Of a stretch of DNA of 64,000 bases, positions 16,000-24,771 are shown piece after piece. A model generated the notes under the pieces. The model did not search any database and was not told where the DNA came from. It saw nothing but the letters and a program-made list of their open reading frames with translations. Both the position numbers and the translations under genes were made by a program. This DNA comes from Pseudomonas guariconensis (GTDB lineage Bacteria; Pseudomonadota; Gammaproteobacteria; Pseudomonadales; Pseudomonadaceae): positions 1 through 64,000 of the forward strand of contig NZ_FMYX01000017.1 in assembly GCF_900102675.1 (NCBI RefSeq), in the 5' to 3' direction. Every line of letters begins with the position of its first letter. Within the stretch, counting starts at the first letter, position 1.

Positions 16000-17484
16000 T
16001 CACATCACAAAGAGATCGACAAACCGCTGCACCGCTGTGCCTTCCAGCCTCGCCTGATCCTTGCACAAGGCAAAGATCTCATCACAGCGCTGACGCACGA
16101 ACCGCGTCGCCAGGTTCTCCCTGAACTTGGCCTCCAACAGCGGTATGCCCTCCCCGCGCCGCCGCCGATGGCCGATCGGGTACTCCACCACCACCTGGGC
16201 GGTATGGGTCCCGTCCTTGAAAAACACCTGCAGCCCATTGGCAATGGAGCGCTTGTCCGCCTCCAGGTATTCCCGGCTGAAGCGCGGCTCCTCGACCACT
16301 TCCATCTTCTCGCGCAAACGATCGATGCTGGGGTGGGCAGCATGGAATGCGTCCTCGTAGTGCTCAGCTACCAGGTTGCCGAAGATCAGCGGTACTGCAG
16401 TCATGTATTGCAGGCAGTGGTCACGATCGGCCGCATTGGCCAAGGGGCCGACCTTGGAGATGATGCGGATCGCCGACTCGTTGGTGGTGATGACGATGCG
16501 ATCGACTTCGTGCAGGCGATTGCGCACCTGCGGGTGCAGCGTCACGGCAGCCTCACAGGCCGTCTGCGCGTGGAATTCGGCCGGGAAGCTGATCTTGAAC
16601 AGCACGTTCTCCATGACATAAGTGCCGAACGCTTGAGGGAGACGCAACGTGCGCTGGTCGACGGGCTTGAGCGCCAAGTCCTTGTTGGTATGGCTGAACG
16701 AGACATCGTAGAAGCCCCACTGCGACGCCGTGAGTACGCCCGGTACGCCCATCTCGCCACGCATGGCGATATCGGCCAGGCGCACTCCCCGACTGGACGC
16801 GTCGCCCGCCGCCCACGACTTGCGCGAGCCGGCATTGGGCGCATGACGGTACGTCCGCAGCGCCTGGCCATCGACGAAGGCATGGGACAAGGCCGAGAGC
16901 AATTGCGCCCGATTGGCGCCCATCAGTTTGGCGCACACTGCCGTGGAGGCAACCTTGACCAGTACCACGTGATCGAGGCCGACGCGATTGAAGGCGTTTT
17001 CCAAGGCCAGCACCCCCTGGATCTCGTGTGCCATGACCATGGCTTCGAGCACCGTGCGCATGGTCAGCGGCGATTCACCGTTGGCCACGCGTTTTTGCGA
17101 AAGGTGGTCGGCAACCGCAAGGATGCCGCCCAGGTTATCGGAGGGATGGGCCCATTCGGCGGCCAGCCAGGTGTCGTTGTAATCCAGCCAACGCACGGTA
17201 CAGCCGATGTCCCAGGCAGCCTTGACCGGGTCCAGCCGGTAGGCCGTACCGGGCACCCTTGCGCCATGAGGGACCACGGTGCCCTCCACCAGCGGGCCGA
17301 GGTGCTTGGTGCATTCAGGAAAGCGCAGCGCCAGCAAGCCACAGCCCAGGGTGTCCATCAGACAGTTGCGGGCGGTATCCAGGGCTTCGACCGACTCGAC
17401 CTGGTAGTCGAGTACGTAGTCGGCGATGGTCTGCAGGACCCGGTCGTAGTCCGGGCGGTCGTTGAGGTCTACGTTGGCGCTCAT
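16000..17484 (-). CDS. prpD: 2-methylcitrate dehydratase
   Basis: 494-residue MmgE/PrpD-family enzyme. In Salmonella PrpD dehydrates 2-methylcitrate to 2-methyl-cis-aconitate. The sequence keeps the family's conserved RWLDYNDTW and EWAHPSDNLGG blocks (about 98-120). It is the last gene of the gntR-prpB-prpC-acnD-prpF-prpD operon, 68 bases after prpF. Because AcnD plus PrpF can replace PrpD's dehydration step, carrying both routes in one operon is partly redundant, as is usual in Pseudomonas. Confidence 0.95.
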   Translation of the reverse strand: MSANVDLNDRPDYDRVLQTIADYVLDYQVESVEALDTARNCLMDTLGCGLLALRFPECTKHLGPLVEGTVVPHGARVPGTAYRLDPVKAAWDIGCTVRWLDYNDTWLAAEWAHPSDNLGGILAVADHLSQKRVANGESPLTMRTVLEAMVMAHEIQGVLALENAFNRVGLDHVVLVKVASTAVCAKLMGANRAQLLSALSHAFVDGQALRTYRHAPNAGSRKSWAAGDASSRGVRLADIAMRGEMGVPGVLTASQWGFYDVSFSHTNKDLALKPVDQRTLRLPQAFGTYVMENVLFKISFPAEFHAQTACEAAVTLHPQVRNRLHEVDRIVITTNESAIRIISKVGPLANAADRDHCLQYMTAVPLIFGNLVAEHYEDAFHAAHPSIDRLREKMEVVEEPRFSREYLEADKRSIANGLQVFFKDGTHTAQVVVEYPIGHRRRRGEGIPLLEAKFRENLATRFVRQRCDEIFALCKDQARLEGTAVQRFVDLFVM

Positions 17485-17552
17485 TGTCTGCTCCCTTGAA
17501 TAGGGGCCGCAGCGCAGCCCCTTCTCAACGCAAGCCGAGCGCCAACGACGTG

Positions 17553-18743
17553 CTAGAAGCTATCGCCAGGCACGCGCACCCAGCCTTCCATCAACACGCG
17601 AGCACTGCGGCTCATGATCGCTTTGGTCACGGTCCATTCACCGTCCACCTTGCGCGCCTCGGCCCCAACCCGCAAGGTGCCAGAGGGATGACCGAACCGC
17701 ACAGCGCTGCGCTCGCCGCCGCCAGCGGCGAGATTGACCAGCGTGCCCGGAATCGCCGCGGCAGTGCCAATCGCCACCGCTGCAGTCCCCATCATGGCGT
17801 GGTGCAGCTTGCCCATCGACAGCGCGCGCACCAGCAGGTCGACATCGCCCGCCTCGACAGGCTTGCCGCTGGACGCGGTGTACGACACCGGCGGCGCGAC
17901 GAAGGCGACCTTCGGCGTGTGCTGGCGCCCCACCGCCTGGTCGACATGCTCGATCAGCCCCATGCGCACTGCGCCATAGGCGCGGAGTGTCTCGAAGCGC
18001 ATCAGCGCGGCAGAATCGCCGTTGATGGCATCCTGCAGCTCGGTGCCGGTGTAACCGATATCGGCAGCATTGACGAAGATGGTCGGGATCCCGGCATTGA
18101 TCAAGGTCGCCTTTAAGGTCCCGACACCCGGTACCTCCAGATCATCGACCAGATTGCCGGTGGGGAACATCGAACCACCGCCGCCCTCCTCGTCGGCAGC
18201 CGGATCGAGGAACTCCAGCTGCACCTCGGCGGCCGGGAAGGTCACGCCGTCGAGCTCGAAATCACCAGTCTCCTGCACCTCGCCGTCAGTGATCGGCACA
18301 TGGGCGATGATGGTCTTGCCGATGTTGGCCTGCCAGATGCGCACGGTGGCGATGCCGTTGCGCGGAATGCGCGCCGTATCCACCAGGCCTGCGCTGATGG
18401 CGAAGGAACCGACAGCGGCCGACAGGTTGCCGCAATTGCCGCTCCAGTCGACGAACGCCTTGTCGATGGAGACCTGGCCGAACAGGTAGTCGACGTCATG
18501 CTCAGGGCGAGTGCTGCGCGCGAGGATGACCGTCTTGCTGGTGCTGGAAGTGGCGCCGCCCATGCCGTCGATCTGCTTGCCGTAGGGGTCGGGGCTACCG
18601 ATCACCCGCAGCAGCAGCGCGTCGCGCGCCGGGCCCGGTTGCTGGGCGCGCTCGGGCAGGTCTTGCAGACGGAAGAACACGCCTTTGCTGGTGCCGCCAC
18701 GGATGTACGTTGCGGGAATCTTGACTTGCGGTACATGTGCCAT
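17553..18743 (-). CDS. prpF: AcnD-accessory isomerase PrpF
   Basis: 396-residue protein of the PrpF/diaminopimelate-epimerase-like fold. It is required with AcnD for 2-methylcitrate dehydration and isomerises the trans-aconitate-type product. The N-terminal RGGTSKGVFF motif is the PrpF signature, and GNCGN (about 113-117) matches the catalytic Cys region. ATG at 18743 gives the normal length. It lies 130 bases downstream of acnD; that gap contains two REP units. Confidence 0.95.
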   Translation of the reverse strand: MAHVPQVKIPATYIRGGTSKGVFFRLQDLPERAQQPGPARDALLLRVIGSPDPYGKQIDGMGGATSSTSKTVILARSTRPEHDVDYLFGQVSIDKAFVDWSGNCGNLSAAVGSFAISAGLVDTARIPRNGIATVRIWQANIGKTIIAHVPITDGEVQETGDFELDGVTFPAAEVQLEFLDPAADEEGGGGSMFPTGNLVDDLEVPGVGTLKATLINAGIPTIFVNAADIGYTGTELQDAINGDSAALMRFETLRAYGAVRMGLIEHVDQAVGRQHTPKVAFVAPPVSYTASSGKPVEAGDVDLLVRALSMGKLHHAMMGTAAVAIGTAAAIPGTLVNLAAGGGERSAVRFGHPSGTLRVGAEARKVDGEWTVTKAIMSRSARVLMEGWVRVPGDSF

Positions 18744-18760
18744 GTTCGAATTCCTGTTTG

Positions 18761-18857
18761 CACGCCCCTGTGAGAGCACGTTTACTCGCCAAAGCGTGAG
18801 CACGGGCAACAGTGTTGCCTGATCGAACGCTTCGCGGGCAAACCCGCTCCCACAAGG
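18761..18857. repeat. inverted REP pair inside the prp operon
   Basis: A degenerate unit (CCTGTGAGAGCACGTTTACT, from about 18766) and a near-consensus unit (TTCGCGGGCAAACCCGCTCC, from 18831) face each other in the acnD-prpF gap. Paired REPs between co-transcribed genes can stabilise upstream mRNA or weaken downstream expression. Confidence 0.7.
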
Positions 18858-18873
18858 ACCGTGCTGCTCCTGT

Positions 18874-21462
18874 TTAGGCGGTCGCTTCCAGGAAGTCCTG
18901 GGCAAAGCGCTGCAGCACACCACCCGCCTCGTAGATCGACACTTCCTCGGCGGTATCCAGACGGCAGGTCACCGGCACCTCGAGGCGCTCGCCGTTACGA
19001 CGGGTCACCACCAGGGTCAGGGTCGCACGCGGGGTACGCGCGCCAAGCACGTCATAGGTCTCGCTGCCATCCAGGTCCAGGGTCTTGCGGTTGGTGCCCG
19101 GCAGGAACTCCAGCGGCAACACGCCCATACCCACCAGGTTGGTGCGGTGGATGCGCTCGAAGCCTTCGGCGACGATCGCCTCGACCCCGGCCAGCCGCAC
19201 GCCCTTGGCCGCCCAGTCACGGGATGAGCCCTGGCCGTAGTCGGCGCCGGCAACGATGATCAACGGCTGCTTGCGCTCCATGTAGGTCTCGATGGCTTCC
19301 CACATGCGGGTCACCTTGCCTTCCGGCTCGATGCGCGCCAGCGAACCCTGTTTCACGCTGCCGTCTTCCTTGCGCACCATCTCGTTGAACAGCTTGGGGT
19401 TGGCGAAGGTGGCGCGTTGGGCGGTCAGGTGATCACCGCGGTGGGTGGCGTAGGAGTTGAAGTCCTCTTCCGGCAGGCCCATTTTCGCCAGGTACTCACC
19501 CGCAGCGCTGTCGAGCATGATGGCGTTGGACGGCGACAGGTGGTCGGTGGTGATGTTGTCCGGCAGCAGCGCCAGCGGGCGCATGCCACGCAGCGTACGC
19601 TCGCCAGCCAGGGCACCTTCCCAGTACGGCGGGCGACGGATGTAGGTGCTCATTGGACGCCAGTCGTACAGCGGCGCAACCTTCGGCCCGGTGTCCTGCT
19701 CGATGGCGAACATCGGGATGTACACCTTGCGGAACTGCTCCGGCTTGACCGCTGCCTGGACCACGGCGTCGATTTCCGCATCGCTCGGCCAGATATCCTT
19801 CAGACGGATTTCCTTGCCATCGACCACACCCAGCACATCCTTCTCGATGTCGAAGCGGATGGTGCCGGCGATGGCGTAGGCCACGACCAGGGGCGGCGAA
19901 GCCAGGAACGCCTGCTTGGCATACGGGTGGATGCGCCCATCGAAGTTGCGGTTGCCGGACAGCACGGCGGTGGCATACAGGTCGCGGTCGATGATTTCCT
20001 GCTGGATCTTGGGGTCCAGCGCACCGGACATGCCGTTGCAGGTAGTGCAGGCGAAGGCGACGATGCCAAAGCCCAGTTGCTCCAGCTCCTTCTCCAGCCC
20101 GGCTTCTTCCAGGTACAGCTGCACGGCCTTGGAGCCTGGCGCCAAGGAGGACTTGACCCACGGCTTGCGGGTCAGGCCCAGCTTGTTGGCATTGCGCGCC
20201 AGCAGGCCTGCAGCGATCACATTGCGCGGGTTGCTGGTGTTGGTGCAGCTGGTGATGGCAGCGATGATCACCGCACCGTCTGGCATCTGCCCGGGGACTT
20301 GCTCCCAGGCACCGGCGATCCCCTTGGCGGCCAGGTCGCTGGTCGCGACGCGGGCGTGGGGGTTGGACGGGCCAGCCATGTTGCGCACCACGCTCGAGAG
20401 ATCAAAGCTCAGGACACGCTCGTATTCGGCCTTGGCCAGGCTGTCGGCCCACAGGCCGGCGGTCTTGGCATAGGTTTCCACCAGCCTGACCTGTTGCTCT
20501 TCACGGCCGGTCAGCTTGAGGTAATCGATGGTCTGTTGATCGATGGCGAACATCGCCGCCGTCGCGCCGTACTCCGGCGCCATGTTGGAAATGGTGGCGC
20601 GATCCCCCAGGGTCAGGGCGCGGGCACCTTCACCATGGAACTCCAGGTAGGCACCGACCACCTTCTGCTTGCGCAGGAATTCGGTCAGCGCCAGGACCAG
20701 GTCGGTGGCGGTGATGTTCGGTTGCAGCTTGCCGGTCAGTTCGACGCCGACGATTTCCGGCAGGCGCATCCAGGAGGCGCGGCCGAGCATGACGTTCTCG
20801 GCTTCCAGGCCACCGACGCCGATGGCGATCACGCCCAGCGCATCGACGTGCGGAGTATGGCTGTCGGTGCCGACACAGGTGTCCGGGTAGGCAACGCCAT
20901 GATCGTTGTGGATGACCGGGGACATCTTCTCCAGGTTGATCTGGTGCATGATGCCGTTGCCCGGCTGGATCACATCGACGTTCTTGAACGCCTTCTTGGT
21001 CCAGTTGATGAAATGGAAACGGTCTTCGTTGCGGCGATCTTCGATGGCGCGGTTCTTTTCGAACGCCTGCGGGTCGAAACCACCGCATTCCACCGCCAGG
21101 GAGTGATCGACGATCAATTGCACCGGCACCACCGGGTTGACCTGGGCCGGGTCACCGCCTTTTTCGGCGATGGCATCACGCAGGCCCGCCAGGTCGACCA
21201 GGGCGGTCTGTCCGAGAATGTCGTGGCAGACCACGCGCGCCGGGAACCATGGGAAGTCCAGATCGCGCTTGCGCTCGATCAACTGCTCCAGGGAAGCGTT
21301 GAGGGTAGCCGGATCGCAACGGCGCACCAGGTTCTCGGCGAGCACGCGGGAAGTGTACGGCAGGCCATCGTAGGCGCCGGGCTTGATCGCCTCGACGGCC
21401 GCGCGGGCGTCGAAGTAGTCCAGGTCGGTGCCTGGCAGGTTCTTGCGAAATGCGGTGTTCAT
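18874..21462 (-). CDS. acnD: Fe/S-dependent 2-methylisocitrate dehydratase AcnD
   Basis: 862-residue aconitase of the AcnA/IRP-like class, acting with PrpF on 2-methylcitrate. Cluster cysteines are in TSCTNTS and FACTTCNGMSG; DTCVGTDSHT and QGSSRDWAAKG are the catalytic and C-terminal domain signatures. The start is taken at ATG 21462 (MNTAFRKNLPGT); an upstream GTG at 21483 with AGGTAA before it is possible. It lies 96 bases downstream of prpC with a REP-like hairpin between. Confidence 0.95.
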   Translation of the reverse strand: MNTAFRKNLPGTDLDYFDARAAVEAIKPGAYDGLPYTSRVLAENLVRRCDPATLNASLEQLIERKRDLDFPWFPARVVCHDILGQTALVDLAGLRDAIAEKGGDPAQVNPVVPVQLIVDHSLAVECGGFDPQAFEKNRAIEDRRNEDRFHFINWTKKAFKNVDVIQPGNGIMHQINLEKMSPVIHNDHGVAYPDTCVGTDSHTPHVDALGVIAIGVGGLEAENVMLGRASWMRLPEIVGVELTGKLQPNITATDLVLALTEFLRKQKVVGAYLEFHGEGARALTLGDRATISNMAPEYGATAAMFAIDQQTIDYLKLTGREEQQVRLVETYAKTAGLWADSLAKAEYERVLSFDLSSVVRNMAGPSNPHARVATSDLAAKGIAGAWEQVPGQMPDGAVIIAAITSCTNTSNPRNVIAAGLLARNANKLGLTRKPWVKSSLAPGSKAVQLYLEEAGLEKELEQLGFGIVAFACTTCNGMSGALDPKIQQEIIDRDLYATAVLSGNRNFDGRIHPYAKQAFLASPPLVVAYAIAGTIRFDIEKDVLGVVDGKEIRLKDIWPSDAEIDAVVQAAVKPEQFRKVYIPMFAIEQDTGPKVAPLYDWRPMSTYIRRPPYWEGALAGERTLRGMRPLALLPDNITTDHLSPSNAIMLDSAAGEYLAKMGLPEEDFNSYATHRGDHLTAQRATFANPKLFNEMVRKEDGSVKQGSLARIEPEGKVTRMWEAIETYMERKQPLIIVAGADYGQGSSRDWAAKGVRLAGVEAIVAEGFERIHRTNLVGMGVLPLEFLPGTNRKTLDLDGSETYDVLGARTPRATLTLVVTRRNGERLEVPVTCRLDTAEEVSIYEAGGVLQRFAQDFLEATA

Positions 21463-21505
21463 ATCGTTATCAGGCTCGGTCACGGTTTACCTAAGCGGGC
21501 ACCAC

Positions 21506-21540
21506 CCCTGCAGGAGCGGGCTTGCTCCTCTCCTGCAGGG
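21506..21540. repeat. strong hairpin between prpC and acnD
   Basis: CCCTGCAGG (21506-21514) pairs perfectly with CCTGCAGGG (21532-21540) around an AGCGGGCTTGCTCC-type loop that can pair internally (AGGAG with CTCCT). It resembles a REP/BIME unit and has no T-run, so a transcript-end or processing barrier inside the operon is more likely than a terminator. Confidence 0.65.
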
Positions 21541-21558
21541 AACGCGGAGCGCTCTGTT

Positions 21559-22686
21559 TCAACGCTGCTCGATGGGCACGAACTTGCGTTGCTCGACGCC
21601 AACGTACTCGGCACTCGGACGGATGATGCGGTTGTTGGCGCGCTGTTCGAAGACGTGCGCAGCCCAGCCGGTCAGGCGCGAGCAGACGAAGATCGGAGTG
21701 AACAGCTTGGTCGGGATGCCCATGAAGTGGTACGCCGAGGCATGGTAGAAGTCGGCGTTGGGGAACAGGCGCTTCTGCTCCCACATGGTCTTGTCGATCG
21801 CTTCGGAGACCGGGTACAGCACGGTGTCACCCACTTCATCGGCCAACTGCTTCGACCAGCCCTTGATGACCTCGTTGCGCGGATCGGACTCTTTGTAGAT
21901 CGCATGGCCAAAGCCCATGATCTTGTCCTTGCGCTCAAGCATGCGCAGCAGCTCGGCAACGGCCTCCTGCGGGCTCTGGAAGCGCTCGATCAGCTCCATG
22001 GCCGCTTCGTTCGCGCCGCCGTGCAGCGGGCCGCGCAGCGAACCGATGGCTGCAGTGATGCACGAATACAGGTCCGACAGGGTCGAGGCGCAGACACGGG
22101 CGGTGAAGGTCGAGGCGTTGAACTCGTGCTCGGCGTAGAGAATGAGCGAGACATTCATCACCTTGACGTGCAGCTCGCTCGGCTTCTTGCCATGCAGCAG
22201 GTGCAGGAAGTGGCCGCCCAGGGTGTCTTCGTCGCTGGTGCAATCGATGCGTACGCCATGGTGGGTGAAGCGGTACCAGTAGCACATGATCGCCGGGAAG
22301 ACGGCCAGCAGGCGGTCGGTCTTCTCGCGCTGGGCCTCGAAGGTCAGTTCAGGCTCCAAGGTGCCCAGTACCGAGCAGCCGGTGCGCATCACGTCCATCG
22401 GGTGGGCGTCGCGGGGGATGCGTTCGAGCACTTCCTTGAGGGCCTGGGGCAGCTCGCGCAGGCCTTTGAGCTTGCGTTTGTAATCAGCCAGCTCTGCCTT
22501 GGTCGGCAGCTCGCCGTACAGCAGCAGGTAGGCGACTTCTTCGAATTCGGCACCGGCCGCCAGATCGCGGACATCGTAGCCACGGTAGGTCAGGCCGGCA
22601 CCGGCCTGGCCAACGGTCGACAGCGCGGTCTGGCCGGCCACCTGGCCACGCAGGCCTGCGCCACTGAGTACTTTTGCTTCGGCCAT
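21559..22686 (-). CDS. prpC: 2-methylcitrate synthase
   Basis: 375-residue citrate-synthase-family enzyme that condenses propionyl-CoA with oxaloacetate. Conserved catalytic blocks are GPLHGGANEAAM and GFGHAIYKESDPR (catalytic His) with the distal Asp region further on. The short length and the N-terminal AGLRGQVAGQTALSTV segment fit PrpC rather than the GltA citrate synthase. ATG at 22686 is preceded by AGGAGA. Downstream of prpB. Confidence 0.96.
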   Translation of the reverse strand: MAEAKVLSGAGLRGQVAGQTALSTVGQAGAGLTYRGYDVRDLAAGAEFEEVAYLLLYGELPTKAELADYKRKLKGLRELPQALKEVLERIPRDAHPMDVMRTGCSVLGTLEPELTFEAQREKTDRLLAVFPAIMCYWYRFTHHGVRIDCTSDEDTLGGHFLHLLHGKKPSELHVKVMNVSLILYAEHEFNASTFTARVCASTLSDLYSCITAAIGSLRGPLHGGANEAAMELIERFQSPQEAVAELLRMLERKDKIMGFGHAIYKESDPRNEVIKGWSKQLADEVGDTVLYPVSEAIDKTMWEQKRLFPNADFYHASAYHFMGIPTKLFTPIFVCSRLTGWAAHVFEQRANNRIIRPSAEYVGVEQRKFVPIEQR

Positions 22687-22754
22687 GGTGTGTTCTCCTT
22701 TCTTGAATTTGTTATCGAAATCTTGCTGGCTAATTCGGTTGCCTGTGCCGGTCT

Positions 22755-22850
22755 CATGCGTGGGGTGAAACCCACTCCTGCAGGTCCGGCGCATCATCGA
22801 GCATCAGCGAAAACCCTGTGGGAGCGGTCTTACCTGCGAACCGGCCGCTC
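22755..22850. repeat. REP pair between prpB and prpC
   Basis: TGGGGTGAAACCCACTCCTG (from 22761) and CCCTGTGGGAGCGGTCTTAC (from 22815) are degenerate REP units in opposite orientation in the 186-base gap. Every gap from prpB through prpF thus contains REP-like hairpins. Confidence 0.6.
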
Positions 22851-22872
22851 ACTCCTGCACAGCCTCGAACCT

Positions 22873-23763
22873 TCAGCCTTTCTTCTGGGCGAACAGCGCA
22901 TCGAGGCTTTGCTCGAAGGCGTGATAGCCGATGGCATCGTAGAGCTCCATGCGCGTTTGCATGGTGTCGACAACGTTCTTCTGGGTACCGTCGCGGCGCA
23001 GTGCGGTATAGACGTTCTCGGCTGCCTTGTTCATGGCCCGGAAGGCCGACAGCGGGTACAGCACCAGCGAGACATCGACCGAGGCCAGCTCTTCGGTGGT
23101 GTACAGCGGCGTGGCGCCAAATTCGGTGATGTTGGCCAGGATCGGCGCCTTCACGCGGTCAGCGAAGGTCTTGTACATCGAAAGCTCGGTGATCGCCTCG
23201 GGGAAGATCATGTCGGCACCGGCCTCGATGCAGGCGGCGGCGCGGTCCAGGGCGGCGTTCAGGCCTTCGACGGCCAGAGCGTCGGTACGAGCCATGATCA
23301 CGAAGCTGTCATCGGTGCGGGCATCCACCGCGGCCTTGATGCGGTCGACCATTTCCTGCTGGGTGACGATTTCCTTGTTCGGGCGGTGGCCGCAGCGCTT
23401 GGCACCGACCTGGTCCTCGATATGAATGGCCGCCGCGCCGAACTTGATCATCGAGCGCACGGTACGGGCCACGTTGAAAGCCGATGCACCGAAACCGGTG
23501 TCGACATCCACCAGCAACGGCAGGTCGCACACATCGGTGATCCGGCGCACGTCGGTCAGCACATCATCCAGGCCACTGATGCCCAGGTCAGGCAGGCCCA
23601 GGGAGCCCGCCGCGACACCGCCGCCGGAGAGGTAGATGGCCTTGAAGCCGGCACGCTTGGCCAGCAGGGCATGATTGGCATTGATGGTCCCGACCACCTG
23701 CAACGGATGTTCGGCGGCAACCGCGTCACGGAAACGCTGGCCGGGCGTGCTCTTCAAAGTCAT
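22873..23763 (-). CDS. prpB: 2-methylisocitrate lyase
   Basis: 296-residue member of the PEP mutase/isocitrate lyase superfamily. It cleaves 2-methylisocitrate to pyruvate and succinate, the last step of the methylcitrate cycle. The catalytic motif KRCGH is present (about 121-125), along with YLSGGGVAAG and the metal-binding DVDTGFG. The start overlaps the gntR stop by 4 bases (ATGA), which couples the regulator and the first enzyme. Confidence 0.96.
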   Translation of the reverse strand: MTLKSTPGQRFRDAVAAEHPLQVVGTINANHALLAKRAGFKAIYLSGGGVAAGSLGLPDLGISGLDDVLTDVRRITDVCDLPLLVDVDTGFGASAFNVARTVRSMIKFGAAAIHIEDQVGAKRCGHRPNKEIVTQQEMVDRIKAAVDARTDDSFVIMARTDALAVEGLNAALDRAAACIEAGADMIFPEAITELSMYKTFADRVKAPILANITEFGATPLYTTEELASVDVSLVLYPLSAFRAMNKAAENVYTALRRDGTQKNVVDTMQTRMELYDAIGYHAFEQSLDALFAQKKG

Positions 23764-24476
23764 GACTCACCTCGTGGGCTATTGTTGTCGGCGCCTTGGT
23801 AGTGACGCTCGATGTTGCGCTTGGATGCGCCGATGTGGCGACGCATCAGGAGTTCGGCCAGCTCGCCGTCACGGTCGGCAATGGCATCGAGAATGCGATG
23901 GTGTTCGGCGAACGCCTGGCGTGGACGATTGGGCGTGGCGGAAAACTGGATGCGGTACATGCGCACCAGCTGGTACAGCTCGCCGCAGAGCATCTTGACC
24001 AGGGTCTGGTTGCCGCTGCCCTGGATGATCCGGTAGTGGAAGTCGAAATCGCCTTCCTGCTGGTAGTAGCCGACGCCGGCCTGGAACGCCGCGTCGCGCT
24101 CGTGGGTGTCCAGTACCCGGCGCAACTCATCGATCTCGACTAGGCTCATACGCTCGGCAGCCAAACGACAAGCCATGCCTTCAAGCGATTCACGGATTTC
24201 GTACAGCTCGATGAGTTCGGCGTGATTGAGCGACACCACCCGGGCGCCGACATGCGGAACCCGAACCAGCAAGCGCTGGCCTTCCAGACGGTGAATGGCC
24301 TCGCGCAACGGGCCACGGCTTATCCCATAGGTGCGAGCCAGTTCCGGTTCGGAGATCTTGCTGCCCGGGGCGATCTCGCCTTTGACGATGGCCGCCTGGA
24401 TACGCCGGAAGACGTTCTCCGAGAGCGTTTCCGACTCATCCGACGCAGACAGGAGCGCTTGGCTTGCATCCAACAT
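23760..24476 (-). CDS. GntR-family (FCD subfamily) regulator of the methylcitrate operon
   Basis: 238 residues: an N-terminal winged helix (about 20-85, with SEPELARTYGISRGPLREA) and an all-alpha FCD ligand domain with metal-type histidines (DFHYRII, HHRILDAI). First gene of the prp operon, overlapping prpB by 4 bases, so it is presumably an autoregulated repressor relieved by methylcitrate or a related acid. A TTGTCGACAA palindrome upstream and a near copy touching its start codon are the likely operators. It differs from the sigma54-dependent PrpR of enterobacteria. Confidence 0.9.
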   Translation of the reverse strand: MLDASQALLSASDESETLSENVFRRIQAAIVKGEIAPGSKISEPELARTYGISRGPLREAIHRLEGQRLLVRVPHVGARVVSLNHAELIELYEIRESLEGMACRLAAERMSLVEIDELRRVLDTHERDAAFQAGVGYYQQEGDFDFHYRIIQGSGNQTLVKMLCGELYQLVRMYRIQFSATPNRPRQAFAEHHRILDAIADRDGELAELLMRRHIGASKRNIERHYQGADNNSPRGES

Positions 24477-24486
24477 ATTGTCGACA
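24477..24486. promoter_or_regulatory. second putative GntR operator, at the gntR start
   Basis: ATTGTCGACA immediately precedes the start codon and overlaps the ribosome-site region; it matches 10 of 12 positions of the perfect palindrome at 24550-24561. A repressor here would block early elongation or translation initiation. Confidence 0.55.
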
Positions 24487-24507
24487 CCTTGCGTTTCAAT
24501 AGCGCCA

Positions 24508-24536
24508 AAGCTAGCTAAACGGAGCAATGGAGTCAA
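24508..24536 (-). promoter_or_regulatory. putative prp operon promoter
   Basis: Minus-strand TTGACT (24531-24536), 17-base spacer, TAGCTT (24508-24513). The -35 is good and the -10 weak, fitting an activatable or tightly repressed promoter. The two GntR boxes flank it. Confidence 0.4.
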
Positions 24537-24549
24537 AGACAAAATCAAT

Positions 24550-24561
24550 ATTGTCGACAAT
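24550..24561. promoter_or_regulatory. GntR operator palindrome upstream of the prp operon
   Basis: ATTGTCGACAAT is a perfect 12-base palindrome 14 bases upstream of the putative -35 element. Its centre is 74 bases (about seven turns) from the second copy at the start codon, a geometry allowing looping. FCD-type GntR regulators commonly bind short palindromes of this kind. Confidence 0.7.
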
Positions 24562-24771
24562 CGTCTAAGAACGAACTTACCCGATACACCTGCTGTCAGA
24601 TCGCGGCGCGCTGGCGTCCAACTGTCGGCGTGATAGAATGCCGCGCCTCCCAAGGGAGTATGGATAGTGTGTCTGCCAACCTTTTCAGCGTGTTGACAGA
24701 TGAACGAGGAAGCTTGCGCAGTACTTGCCAGTCGCCTTGCCCCGAACCCGCACAGCACCGCGCCAGGATTT

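Noticed and set aside
19417..23802. A 1461-codon open frame on the plus strand through the prp operon
   Set aside because: It is antisense to acnD, prpC and prpB, which are intact genes with catalytic motifs. The long frame results from high third-position GC; it has no domain, ribosome site or sensible composition.
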